A stretch of 64,000 nt of DNA. Source: Pseudomonas amygdali. GTDB lineage: Bacteria > Pseudomonadota > Gammaproteobacteria > Pseudomonadales > Pseudomonadaceae. The stretch lies in assembly GCF_002699855.1 (NCBI RefSeq), contig NZ_LKBW01000112.1, positions 24,669 to 88,668 of the forward strand, read 5' to 3'. The notes beneath the pieces are model-generated. The model searched no databases. It was not told where the DNA came from and saw only the letters and a program-made list of their open reading frames with translations. A program made the translations under genes and the position numbers. This document shows positions 1 through 8,078 of the stretch, piece by piece (positions within the stretch are counted from its first letter, which is position 1; each line of letters starts with the position of its first letter).

Positions 1-151
1 ACGCAACGTTATTGAGCGGTTGTTCAGCTGGCTCAAGGAAAAACGTCGGATCTGCACGCGTTACGACAAGCTGGCAAGTAGCTTTAAAGCGATGGTCACA
101 CTGGCTTGCATCGAAAGATGCTTGCGGGCTGACTTTTCAGACAAACCCTAA
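1..151 (+). mobile_element. IS5-family transposase, C-terminal end (cut by window edge)
   Basis: An open frame enters from the left edge and stops with TAA at 149-151. It reads RNVIERLFSWLKEKRRICTR and then a segment ending CLRADFSDKP. The N-[VA]-IER-F-W-K-RR-x-TRYDK pattern is typical of the C-terminal end of IS5-type DDE transposases, where the Glu of NVIER is the last catalytic residue. Only the last 49 codons are in view, so completeness of the element cannot be judged. I could not identify its right terminal repeat with confidence. It lies about 75 bp upstream of azoR and may have displaced that gene's native upstream region. Confidence 0.8.
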
Positions 152-180
152 TCATCTATTGCGATCAAGGATAGGATGCT

Positions 181-212
181 CGCCACTTCATCGCTAAGTG
201 GCGATTTTCTTT
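181..212 (+). terminator. Hairpin terminator between IS end and azoR
   Basis: CGCCACTT (181-188) and AAGTGGCG (196-203) form a perfect 8-bp stem with a 7-nt loop, followed by ATTTTCTTT. It would stop transcription leaving the IS element. It ends directly before the azoR ribosome binding site (AAGGAG), so it could also attenuate azoR if the promoter is upstream. Confidence 0.6.
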
Positions 213-225
213 AAGGAGCTACGTT

Positions 226-813
226 ATGAATTTATTGCACCTCGATTCCAGCATCCTCGGCGATCATTCCGCTTCGCGTCAGTTGACCCATGAGGTCGTT
301 CAGGCCTATCAGCGCTCGCATGCCGACAGCCAGGTAACCTACCGCGACCTCGCCAGCGAAGCCCTCGGGCATTTCTCTGCTGCCAGTCTTGCCGCAGCGG
401 GTACCCCTGTAGAAGCCCGAGATGCGTCCCAGCAACAGGAAGTCGACACTAATGAAGCCACCTTGCAGCAGTTTCTTGCCGCCGACGTGCTGGTGATCGG
501 TGCGCCGATGTACAACTTCACTATCCCGTCCCAGTTAAAACCCTGGTTTGACCGGATCATGGTTGCCGGCCGCACGTTCCGTTATTCCGAAACCGGCCCT
601 GAAGGCCTGTGTGGCGGCAAGAAGGTTATTATCGTTTCCACTTCCGGTGGCCTGCACGTCGGGCAGCCAACCGGCGCTGGCCACGAAGAACTGCTCAAGG
701 CGCTGTTCGCCTTCATCGGTATCACCGACCTGCAATTTGTTCGTGCGCACGGCCTGGCCTATGGTGAAGAGCCGCGTGCCAACGCCATGACAGCCGCGCA
801 GCAACATATCTAG
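226..813 (+). CDS. azoR: FMN-dependent NADH-azoreductase, C-terminally truncated by 7 residues
   Basis: A 195-residue flavodoxin-fold quinone/azo reductase of the AzoR (AcpD) family, cytosolic, using FMN and NADH to reduce quinones and azo compounds by two electrons. The N-terminus [20 protein letters not shown] holds the phosphate-binding loop, and residues around 90-100 ([20 protein letters not shown]) are the family hallmark. An AAGGAG site precedes the ATG by 7 nt. The frame stops at TAG (811-813) after AAQQHI, yet the same frame continues SELFAA and ends with TGA at 832-834, as full-length homologues would be expected to. A single GAG to TAG change would explain this. The missing tail is short and distal to the active site, so activity may survive. 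A strong terminator follows at 857-903. Confidence 0.9.
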   Translation: MNLLHLDSSILGDHSASRQLTHEVVQAYQRSHADSQVTYRDLASEALGHFSAASLAAAGTPVEARDASQQQEVDTNEATLQQFLAADVLVIGAPMYNFTIPSQLKPWFDRIMVAGRTFRYSETGPEGLCGGKKVIIVSTSGGLHVGQPTGAGHEELLKALFAFIGITDLQFVRAHGLAYGEEPRANAMTAAQQHI

Positions 814-856
814 AGCGAGCTGTTCGCCGCCTGAGTAGGTGATGGTCTGAACAAGA

Positions 857-903
857 CTCCACAACTTGCGCGAGCAACGTGCGCCGGGTTGTGGAGTTTT
901 TTT
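857..903 (+). terminator. Rho-independent terminator of azoR
   Basis: CTCCACAAC (857-865) pairs perfectly with GTTGTGGAG (888-896) and is followed by seven T residues (897-903). The 22-nt loop carries a further GC-rich inner pairing. Confidence 0.85.
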
Positions 904-1196
904 GTGCGCCGCATAAATGCACGCAGTTTTGAGCGTACTCAACCTTGACAGCTTCCTTACAGGTAAGCGGGCTATTCAAGGACTAAACTGCATCTTCGCG
1001 GCACTGTGTTTGCGGTTTTGTGGTGTTTTTCACGATTGCTGAAAAGAGCGGGCGGTTTATGGCCCGGCTTGTGCACTATTTCTGTTTTACACACTCTCAT
1101 CTGGGTGAGAGCGGCGCGCTGGAGCACGATGCTCGACACAAGCGCTGAATGGACTATCCGGGCGAGCCTCAGGATTTGCAAAGGTTGGGCCTTTCG

Positions 1197-2237
1197 ATGG
1201 TACGTCTTTGTGCAGTGATGCTGGTTTGCTTGCTCGACAGCCTGATTGCGGTTCACGCTCAGGCCGATGACGCCTGGAGCGCGGGCTATCACGAGCTGAG
1301 TTTCCCCGACCCGCTGGATTCACAGCCGGTGCAGGCCATCGCTTTTTACCCGTCGACCGCCAGTGAGCAGTGGAGCACCCTGCACGGCTATCGCGTCGAG
1401 GCCGGCGAAAATGCGCCGATTGCAATGGGCCGGTTCCCGTTGCTGCTGCTGTCTCATGGCAATACCGGTACACCGCTGGCGTTGCATGACCTGGCCACAT
1501 CATTGGCGCGCCAGGGGTTTGTGGTGGTTGCTGTGGTTCATCCTGGCGACAATGATCGTGATCACAGTCGGTTGGGCAGCCTGAGTAACCTGTATGGTCG
1601 CCCGCTGCAGATCTCTGAAGCGATCAGCACGGCCTTGCTCGACCCTATGCTTGCCCCTTATCTCAATGCTCGTCAGGTGGGCGTGATCGGCTATTCGGCG
1701 GGTGGCGAAACTGCGCTTATTCTTGCGGGCGCGCAGCCTGATCTACAGCGCCTGCGCCAGTATTGCCTCGAACGCCCCACAGACCGTGACGCCTGCAAGA
1801 CTCAAGGGGAGCTGGTCGCTGACCGCGATGACCTGCATGCCCAGGCTGACCCCAGGGTCGGTGCGCTGATGTTGATGGCCCCGTTGAGCCTGATGTTCGG
1901 CCGTCACACGCTGGGCGATGTGCATGTACCGGTGCTGATGTATGCCGGGGATGACGACCAGTTGCTGGCCATCGACCGCAACGCCGACGCGCTGGCGCGC
2001 AAACTGCCGCAGGCACCGGATTATAAGTTGTTGGCGGGGGCAGGGCACTTTGTCTTTATGGCACCGTGCAGTGACGAACAGCGTTCGAGCGCACCGTTAC
2101 TGTGCAATGACCCTGACGGAGTGGACCGCGAAGACATTCACCGCAACCTGAGCGCAGAAGCTGTGCGCTTCTTCAGCACGGCGCTCAATTCTGCCGACTC
2201 TGACCATTCAGGTATGCAGACAGCGCATCACGAATAA
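1197..2237 (+). CDS. Exported alpha/beta hydrolase (dienelactone hydrolase / PAF-acetylhydrolase-like)
   Basis: A 346-residue hydrolase from the ATG at 1197, chosen because it opens directly into a signal peptide (MVRLCAVMLVCLLDSLIAV, cleavage likely after HAQA). The frame is open further upstream to 1149, but that start would bury the signal. The nucleophile elbow is GYSAGG (G-x-S-x-G), the acidic residue probably lies in MYAGDDDQLL and the histidine in GAGHFVF. LLSHGNTGTPLALHDLATSL is the oxyanion-loop region. Two cysteine-containing insertions around residues 180-200 and 300 suggest periplasmic disulfides. Substrate is unknown. The gene converges on the leftward cluster, with only 7 bp between stops. 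Confidence 0.75.
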   Translation: MVRLCAVMLVCLLDSLIAVHAQADDAWSAGYHELSFPDPLDSQPVQAIAFYPSTASEQWSTLHGYRVEAGENAPIAMGRFPLLLLSHGNTGTPLALHDLATSLARQGFVVVAVVHPGDNDRDHSRLGSLSNLYGRPLQISEAISTALLDPMLAPYLNARQVGVIGYSAGGETALILAGAQPDLQRLRQYCLERPTDRDACKTQGELVADRDDLHAQADPRVGALMLMAPLSLMFGRHTLGDVHVPVLMYAGDDDQLLAIDRNADALARKLPQAPDYKLLAGAGHFVFMAPCSDEQRSSAPLLCNDPDGVDREDIHRNLSAEAVRFFSTALNSADSDHSGMQTAHHE

Positions 2238-2244
2238 GCGCTTT

Positions 2245-2898
2245 TCAGGCGTTCAGCGAACTCAGAAAGTCGCCAAACCCGCCTCTTGCTTTTGAGTCCA
2301 GGCGGGTACTGGTCGTGACCCGCGGGCGGCAGCTCCAGGCGATCCGCGCGCCGATCAGCTCCAGCTGGCGAACCAGATGCACGTCTTCGTGGCAGGCCAG
2401 TGCCGGAAACCCGCCTGCACTGATATAGGCAATTGAGCTGACACCCAGGTTGGCACCATGAATGTGCCGATGGCCGTCCCGGTGCTGGTAATGCTTGAGG
2501 TAAGCCGCCTGCGCAGCCGCGGAGATATCCTTGTTCCAATCGCCGGGCATGACGGTCCCGCATACCGCATCGGCATCCAGTGCCAGTTGCTCGGCAAGCC
2601 AGTCATTCGCCACGGTGCTGTCGCCATCGGTGCAGGCCAGCCAGCGCGCACCTCGGTCGAGGAGAAAAGCTGCTCCTTCGGCGCGTGCCTGTCCGACGTT
2701 GCGGGCCGAGACCTCAAGGACCATCACCCCGTGCGCTCGCGCGATGTCTGCCGAGCTGTCGGTGCAACTGTCTAGAACCACCAGCACCTCTACTCGCTCA
2801 CCCTTGAGATCCGGGTGTTCAGCCGCCTGCTTTATCGTTTCGAGGCACAAATCGAGTAGCTGCTCTTCATTGTGCACCGGGATCAGAATGCCGATCAT
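2245..2898 (-). CDS. Glycosyltransferase family 2 protein
   Basis: A 217-residue GT-A fold glycosyltransferase, about the size of a bare catalytic domain, with no membrane segment. It opens MIGILIPVHNEEQLLDLCLE, the typical GT2 start. A DGD motif (residues 91-93, in ACTDGDSTVANDWL) would bind metal and nucleotide sugar, and HEDVHLV near residue 170 supplies the acidic pair expected of the catalytic region. It is the last gene of the leftward run and its start overlaps the methyltransferase end by 32 bp, indicating translational coupling. Donor and acceptor are unknown; the deacetylase and methyltransferase neighbours suggest a modified amino sugar or small glycoconjugate, which is inference only. 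Confidence 0.8.
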   Translation of the reverse strand: MIGILIPVHNEEQLLDLCLETIKQAAEHPDLKGERVEVLVVLDSCTDSSADIARAHGVMVLEVSARNVGQARAEGAAFLLDRGARWLACTDGDSTVANDWLAEQLALDADAVCGTVMPGDWNKDISAAAQAAYLKHYQHRDGHRHIHGANLGVSSIAYISAGGFPALACHEDVHLVRQLELIGARIAWSCRPRVTTSTRLDSKARGGFGDFLSSLNA

Positions 2899-3493
2899 CG
2901 GAGAGTTCCTGTTCTGCTACGGAGGTTCCATCACGACTCCACAGGTCCAGCAGGAAATCCTGTTCGTGATGACTGAAAAGACGGTGCATGGCCAAGCGTT
3001 CGGCAAGGATGTCGTGTACAGCCTGTGCGTTCAGCGGGCAGCCCTCGATATCAGGGCGCCAGTGACAGGCGAGCAACTGACCATCGGGTGAAAGCGAGGA
3101 TAGAATGCAGTCGATCAGGCGGTGCAGGTCATCGACGTCTAGGTAGTAACCCAGCTCGCTGAAGACGATCAGATCAAATTGTCCCTGCGGCCACTGCTGT
3201 GGCAAACGGGCCTGCAGCACGCGCACATGGGGCAGGCCTGCCAGACGCTTGCGTGCCAGTTCTACCGCCAGGTTTGACGTGTCGCAGCACACCAGTGCGT
3301 CACAGCGCCCGGCAAGGTCGGCACTGAGTTCGCCATTGGCACAGCCAGGCTCGAATACCGAGCGATAGTGTTCACGGGGCAGCGCGGCCAGTGTCAGCGC
3401 ACGCTTGCGCCGCTCATACCAGCGTTGCTTGAACGCCCACGGGTCATCGTTGTTGCGAAACAGCTCATCGAAATAGCCGTCTTCGACGCTCAT
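2867..3493 (-). CDS. SAM-dependent methyltransferase, NodS-like
   Basis: A 208-residue class I methyltransferase. Motif I is FEPGCANG (residues 47-54), followed by an acidic residue after beta 2 (CCDTS). The N-terminal stretch YFDELFRNNDDPWAFKQRWY is shared with NodS-type proteins, which N-methylate an amino sugar in rhizobial Nod factors. DLIVFSELGYYLD is motif IV. The ATG overlaps the stop of the deacetylase gene by 4 bp (ATGA), so the two are coupled. Similarity to NodS is remembered family knowledge, and the actual substrate cannot be read from the sequence. Confidence 0.8.
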   Translation of the reverse strand: MSVEDGYFDELFRNNDDPWAFKQRWYERRKRALTLAALPREHYRSVFEPGCANGELSADLAGRCDALVCCDTSNLAVELARKRLAGLPHVRVLQARLPQQWPQGQFDLIVFSELGYYLDVDDLHRLIDCILSSLSPDGQLLACHWRPDIEGCPLNAQAVHDILAERLAMHRLFSHHEQDFLLDLWSRDGTSVAEQELSDDRHSDPGAQ

Positions 3494-4263
3494 ACAAACA
3501 CCAGTTCAAACGGTTGCAGCAGTCTTTCCAGAACAACGGCTGGCAGAACGGGCGCAAGACCGATGGCCGGGTCACCCTGCAATTGGCTGACGAACGCCTG
3601 AGCGGCATTACGTTTACGAGCAAGGGTCGCCGGGTCCAGCAGCAACTTGCGTGCGCGGTCCCATGGCAGACGCTCATCTTCAGGGTCAGCCCAGTGCCAG
3701 GCCCAGATCGGTACTTCGCAAAGCTGCGCTCCGGTAGACGCACAGGCTCTTGCACTGGCGCGGCCAACGGCTTCGTGGTCGCCATGACCATCTTCTGCCC
3801 AGGTGGCGAACACCACGTCGGCAGGGCCCAGATGACGTTCAAGAAACTCTGTCAGCTGATCTTCGGATTCGGCCAAAGTCCCATCCTGCAAGCCGCAGCG
3901 CAGCCACTCAAGACGCTCGAGGGGAATATCGAGACGATTCAAGGCTTCGGCGCTTTCCTGGGGCCGGATTGCAGAAAGTCGCTCGACAGGCCAGAGCGTG
4001 GAGCCCGGATGGCTGGCAGTGCCGTCAGTGACCGAGATCAACAACAGATTGCGTTCCAGCTGCGCCAACTGGCTCATCAAACCGCCGCATGCCAGTACTT
4101 CATCGTCCGGATGCGGGGCGATGATGACCGCCCTGCAATTGTTCGGCACCAGCAGGTCTGCAGTAATCGCAGGTACGCTGCGCAGTTTGCCGGAGGCGTT
4201 CCAGGCAGCCAGAGGCGTGCCCTGGCCAGACTCGTCGTCGCTGACTAGAAAGCCTTTGCTCAT
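3490..4263 (-). CDS. PIG-L / LmbE family deacetylase
   Basis: A 257-residue zinc-dependent N-deacetylase. The metal-binding motif HPDDE occupies residues 51-55, in VIIAPHPDDEVLACGG. The second metal histidine lies in DGHGDHEAVGRA, roughly residue 145. Family members (MshB, BshB, PIG-L) remove acetyl from N-acetylglucosamine conjugates. It starts 13 bp after the acyl-CoA-dehydrogenase-like gene and overlaps the methyltransferase start. The combination of sugar transfer, deacetylation and methylation in consecutive coupled genes is the main reason to suspect one pathway. Confidence 0.85.
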   Translation of the reverse strand: MSKGFLVSDDESGQGTPLAAWNASGKLRSVPAITADLLVPNNCRAVIIAPHPDDEVLACGGLMSQLAQLERNLLLISVTDGTASHPGSTLWPVERLSAIRPQESAEALNRLDIPLERLEWLRCGLQDGTLAESEDQLTEFLERHLGPADVVFATWAEDGHGDHEAVGRASARACASTGAQLCEVPIWAWHWADPEDERLPWDRARKLLLDPATLARKRNAAQAFVSQLQGDPAIGLAPVLPAVVLERLLQPFELVFV

Positions 4264-4276
4264 GATAGATACGCTC

Positions 4277-5290
4277 TCATAGTGACCACGTGCGTACAGC
4301 TGGCAGCCGTTTACCCGTCAATTGACCCAGTGCAGCAAGGTCTTGCTCGGCATGACTCTGGCGCAGAAAAACCGGCAGGTCGGTGATCAGTCGAGCGAAG
4401 TGCGGGTCCTTGCAGTAAGGACCCGCACCTACCGCGCGGCCCACGTGCTGAATGACCAGTTCCGCAGCGTGCTCCACGTAGGCACGACAGCGTCTGGCGA
4501 GCACCTCGGCATTTTCAGCCGTGGCCTGATCCAGATGCGCAGCGGCGGCACGCAGTACATCGATTGCGGCGTGCAACGCGACATCTACAGCACCCAGGTG
4601 CGCAAGAGCGTGTTGCTCTTCGTGTTTGCCGACCTGTGCCAGCAAGCGTTGGGCGATCGCCCGGGAGGCACCATACCAACACGCCGCGATGCCGATGCCG
4701 CCTTGCCAGAAGCCAGGCCGTTCCAGGTAGCCGCCCGGCGCTCCAATCGCTTGCCCGGTAGCGTGCTCGAACACGACTTCGACGCTGCCGGTGGCGCCCA
4801 TGCCAACTGCGCGCCAGCCATCACTGGTCATATGCACGCCGGGCTGGTCGAGTTGCACCGCCACCAGTTGCTGGCGATGTTCTTCATCCCATGTGGTGAT
4901 CAATGCATGGCTCAAGGCAGTAGCACCGGAACACCACGCTTTTCGGCCATTCAGACGAAGTGAATCGCCAGTGCCGCTGATATTCACCCGTGCCTGCGGC
5001 GGCTCTGCCGCCCACATGCCCCAGGTGCTGAATTGTTCGGGGGGCGGGGCACCCAGTTCCGCCATGATCGCCAAGGCGTCGGTATGCCCCTCGTACAACT
5101 TGCACAACCCCAGGTCATGGCCTGCAATGCAGGCCAGCGCCCGCCAGCGCTCAAGTGTCTGACCGCTGGCAGGCAGGGGGAGCTGATCAAGACCTTCGTT
5201 GACCAATGCCTGCAAGCACTCGCCCAGCGCACGCGTATCGGCATAACCGTGCTTGCGCCAGTCGAGAAACTCACTCAAGGCATCAATCAT
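4277..5290 (-). CDS. Acyl-CoA dehydrogenase-like flavoprotein, atypical active site
   Basis: A 337-residue protein with the acyl-CoA dehydrogenase fold, about 40-60 residues shorter than typical enzymes. The middle domain shows LNGRKAWCSGATALSHALIT, with the tryptophan-serine flavin loop, and VVFEHATGQAIGAPGGYLERP. The C-terminal helical domain ends FLRQSHAEQDLAALGQ. Canonical enzymes have a catalytic glutamate in a YEG-type motif there; none is visible, and a histidine stands in the corresponding segment. Related folds without that glutamate act as flavin monooxygenases, so dehydrogenase activity should not be assumed. Its ATG overlaps the glgX stop by 4 bp, placing it in the trehalose/glycogen transcript. 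Confidence 0.75.
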   Translation of the reverse strand: MIDALSEFLDWRKHGYADTRALGECLQALVNEGLDQLPLPASGQTLERWRALACIAGHDLGLCKLYEGHTDALAIMAELGAPPPEQFSTWGMWAAEPPQARVNISGTGDSLRLNGRKAWCSGATALSHALITTWDEEHRQQLVAVQLDQPGVHMTSDGWRAVGMGATGSVEVVFEHATGQAIGAPGGYLERPGFWQGGIGIAACWYGASRAIAQRLLAQVGKHEEQHALAHLGAVDVALHAAIDVLRAAAAHLDQATAENAEVLARRCRAYVEHAAELVIQHVGRAVGAGPYCKDPHFARLITDLPVFLRQSHAEQDLAALGQLTGKRLPAVRTWSL

Positions 5291-7470
5291 TGCTGGTCTT
5301 CGCGCTTCAGTTCGAACAGCAGCAGCGAGCGCGGCGTGACGGTATATTGCGAACCGAACGCAAAGTGCTCCTTGCTGCGTGCATCATCCTGATTGGTGTC
5401 GATCAGGCACTCATAATGGGTGCCTTCAGGCACTTCCGGCAGGGTGAAGTTGACCCCGTCGTGGTGCGCGTTGACGACCAGCAGCAGCGTAGCGTCGGCA
5501 CCTGGACGACGGATACCGGTTTCCTGTGCACGGCCATCCATCAACATGCCCAGGCAACGGCCATTGGCATCGTGCCATTGCTCGACACTCATCTCGTTGC
5601 CATCCGGAGCGAGCCAGGTTACGTCCTTGACGCCGATTTCTTCGTTGTAATCGCCCACCAGGAAGCGACTGCGGCGCAGAATCGGGTAGGTCTGACGCAG
5701 CTTGATCACGCGGGTCACGAACTTGAGCAATGCTGCGCCGTCCTCGTCCAGATCCCAGTTGATCCAGCCAATTTCGCTGTCCTGACAGTAGGCATTGTTA
5801 TTGCCGTGCTGGGTACGGGCGAACTCGTCACCGGCGACGATCATCGGCGTACCTTGCGCCAGCAGCAAAGTAGCGAAGAAGTTACGCATTTGACGCAGAC
5901 GCAGGGTGTTGATTTCCGCGTCTTCGGTCGGGCCTTCGACGCCGTGGTTCCAGGACAGGTTGTTGTTGCTGCCGTCCTGGTTGTTTTCGTCGTTGGCTTC
6001 GTTGTGCTTGTCGTTGTACGACACCAGGTCGTGCAGCGTGAAACCATCGTGCGCGGTGATGAAGTTCACCGACGCCTGTGGACGCCGACCGCGCTGGTTG
6101 AACATGTTGCCGGAGGCGGTCATGCGTGCCGCGAAGTCTGCCAATTGGCCTTCGTCGCCTTTCCAGAAGGCACGTACGGTGTCACGAAACTTGTCGTTCC
6201 ACTCCATCCAGCCTGGCGGGAAACCGCCGACCTGATAGCCACCTGGGCCACAGTCCCATGGCTCGGCGACCAGTTTGACCTGACGCAGCACCGGGTCCTG
6301 ACGGCAGGCGACCAGGAAGCTGTGACGTTCGTCGAAACCATCGTGGTAGCGACCCAGAATGGTTGCCAGGTCGAAGCGGAACCCGTCGACATGCATTTCC
6401 GAAGCCCAGTAACGCAGGGAGTCAGTGACCATCTGCAGTACACACGGGTGGCTCAGGTCGAGGGTGTTGCCGGTGCCTGAGTCATTGATGTAATAACGCT
6501 TGTCGTCCGGCATCAGCCTGTAATAGGAGGCGTTGTCGATACCGCGCATGGACAGGGTAGGGCCAAGCTCGTTGCCTTCGGCCGTGTGGTTGTAAACCAC
6601 ATCAAGAATGACCTCCAGCCCGGCATGATGCAGGTGCGCAACCATTTCCTTGAACTCGGCAATCTTGCCACTCGCCAGATAACGCGGGTCTGGCGCAAAG
6701 AACGCAATACTGTTGTAGCCCCAGTAGTTGGTCATTCCTTTTTGCAGCAGATGCTGATCGTTGACGAAGGCGTGTATCGGCAGCAGCTCGACGGAGGTCA
6801 CACCCAGCTTGCGGATGTGGTCGACAACGGGGGCTGATCCCAGACCGGCAAACGTGCCGCGCAGCTCTTCGGCAACTTCCGGGTGGCGCATGGTGATGCC
6901 GCGCACGTGGGTTTCATAGAAAATGGTCTTGTCCCAAGGCGTACCGACGCGCTGATCGCGGCCCCAGGTGTAAGCCTCGTCGATCACCTTGCTCTTCGGT
7001 ACAAAGGGCGCGCTGTCACGTTCATCGAAGCTCAGGTCGCCGTCAGGATGACCAATGGTGTAACCGAACAATGCTTCAGACCACTTCAATTCGCCGACCA
7101 GTTGCTTGGCATACGGGTCGATCAACAGTTTGTTGTGGTTGAAGCGATGACCGTTTTTAGGGTCATAAGGGCCGTAGACGCGATAGCCATAGATCAGGCC
7201 CGGGTGCGCATCGGGCAGGTAGCCGTGATACGTCTCATCGGTGTATTCCGGAAGTTCGATGCGTTCCAGTTCGATTTCACCGGTCGAGTCAAACAGACAC
7301 AACTCTACTTTGGTGGCGTTGGCCGAAAACAGGGCAAAGTTGACACCCAGGCCGTCCCAGCTAGCGCCGAGAGGAAAGGGAAGTCCTTCACGAATGCGAG
7401 ACGGGGTGCTGCCTGGATTGTCTTGCGGGGCTGAATTATCTTCTGCCGTTGTAGTGGAATTCGTATTCAT
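5287..7470 (-). CDS. glgX: Glycogen debranching enzyme GlgX
   Basis: A 727-residue GH13 isoamylase-type enzyme that hydrolyses alpha-1,6 branches of glycogen limit dextrin in the cytosol. An N-terminal CBM48 domain (about residues 25-150, GASWDGLGVNFALFSANATK) precedes the barrel. Conserved regions are DVVYNH (290-295), DGFRFD with nucleophile Asp367, acid Glu403 in VAEPWDCG, and HD at 474-475. The ATG at 7470 is preceded by AGGAAG at good spacing; the frame stays open to 7575 but the extra 35 residues lack a binding site. It sits downstream of the DUF2934 gene across a 158-bp gap and is fused by overlap to the four-gene cassette. Confidence 0.93.
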   Translation of the reverse strand: MNTNSTTTAEDNSAPQDNPGSTPSRIREGLPFPLGASWDGLGVNFALFSANATKVELCLFDSTGEIELERIELPEYTDETYHGYLPDAHPGLIYGYRVYGPYDPKNGHRFNHNKLLIDPYAKQLVGELKWSEALFGYTIGHPDGDLSFDERDSAPFVPKSKVIDEAYTWGRDQRVGTPWDKTIFYETHVRGITMRHPEVAEELRGTFAGLGSAPVVDHIRKLGVTSVELLPIHAFVNDQHLLQKGMTNYWGYNSIAFFAPDPRYLASGKIAEFKEMVAHLHHAGLEVILDVVYNHTAEGNELGPTLSMRGIDNASYYRLMPDDKRYYINDSGTGNTLDLSHPCVLQMVTDSLRYWASEMHVDGFRFDLATILGRYHDGFDERHSFLVACRQDPVLRQVKLVAEPWDCGPGGYQVGGFPPGWMEWNDKFRDTVRAFWKGDEGQLADFAARMTASGNMFNQRGRRPQASVNFITAHDGFTLHDLVSYNDKHNEANDENNQDGSNNNLSWNHGVEGPTEDAEINTLRLRQMRNFFATLLLAQGTPMIVAGDEFARTQHGNNNAYCQDSEIGWINWDLDEDGAALLKFVTRVIKLRQTYPILRRSRFLVGDYNEEIGVKDVTWLAPDGNEMSVEQWHDANGRCLGMLMDGRAQETGIRRPGADATLLLVVNAHHDGVNFTLPEVPEGTHYECLIDTNQDDARSKEHFAFGSQYTVTPRSLLLFELKREDQQ

Positions 7471-7628
7471 GATGACTTCCTGACGTCGAATGATTTTCTG
7501 AGCGGCCAAGGCCGCTATCGAAGCCACGAAGGCTTCAATATTGACGATAAAGTATGGGGGTGTAGCAGGCCTCATCTCCGATCAGAGTGCGACCTGCAAC
7601 AATGGACTGGCGCCCGGCCAGAAGAGTT

Positions 7629-8033
7629 TCAAGAATTCGACGGTTTGCGTGGCTTCTTGGCAGCAGGCTTGGCTGGGGCATCAGTTGGCGCAGCGGTAGC
7701 CGGCTTGGCTTTGGGAGCAGGCTTGGGAGCCGCCTTGGCCGCTGGCTTTGGCTTGGCTTCAGCTGCGGGCTTGGCCGCTGGCTTTGCTGCTGGTGCTGAC
7801 TTCGCCACAGGCTTGGCCGCGCCCTTGGCAGGCGCCTTGGCGCTGTCTACTTCAGGTTCAGGCAGCTTGGGCTTGCTCGACTTGCGCACGCTGGACTTGT
7901 CAGGTGCCAGGGCTTCTGCTTCTGCAAGCTTGCGCGCCATCTCCCAGTGACGCTCGTCGTGTCCGGAGGGCTTACCCTCGGACTCCCAGATTTGGTAAGC
8001 AAAATCGCGAATTCTTTTTTCGTCGGCACTCAT
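7629..8033 (-). CDS. DUF2934 domain protein with Ala/Lys/Pro-rich tail
   Basis: A 134-residue protein. Residues 1-40 (MSADEKRIRDFAYQIWESEG, then HDERHWEMA) form a DUF2934 domain, a small helical module of unknown function. The rest is a low-complexity tail of repeated AKPAAKPAA-type units, histone H1-like and strongly basic, ending KKPRKPSNS. The ATG at 8033 has GGAG 7-8 nt upstream. Both the binding site and the first codons are tandemly duplicated upstream (see the repeat at 8022-8077). The gene lies between treY and glgX in the operon, and such genes are known neighbours of trehalose clusters. The tail could bind nucleic acid or polyanion; this is not shown. Confidence 0.8.
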   Translation of the reverse strand: MSADEKRIRDFAYQIWESEGKPSGHDERHWEMARKLAEAEALAPDKSSVRKSSKPKLPEPEVDSAKAPAKGAAKPVAKSAPAAKPAAKPAAEAKPKPAAKAAPKPAPKAKPATAAPTDAPAKPAAKKPRKPSNS

Positions 8034-8077
8034 CTTGAGACTCCCAGCTGTCGGCACTCATCTTGAGACTCCCAGCT
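8022..8077. repeat. Perfect 28-bp tandem duplication of a translation start region
   Basis: Positions 8022-8049 and 8050-8077 are identical. Read on the minus strand, each copy carries GGAG, a 7-8 nt spacer and ATG AGT GCC GAC, i.e. the ribosome binding site and first codons of the DUF2934 gene. Because 28 is not a multiple of three, the upstream ATG (at 8061) opens a different frame that stops after about 29 codons. The outer copy ends 1 bp from the treY stop codon. Confidence 0.95.
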
Positions 8078-8078
8078 A

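Noticed and set aside
5206..6480. Long rightward open frame (424 codons) opposite glgX
   Set aside because: It is antisense to conserved GH13 coding sequence and arises from high GC at third codon positions; no binding site and no recognisable protein.
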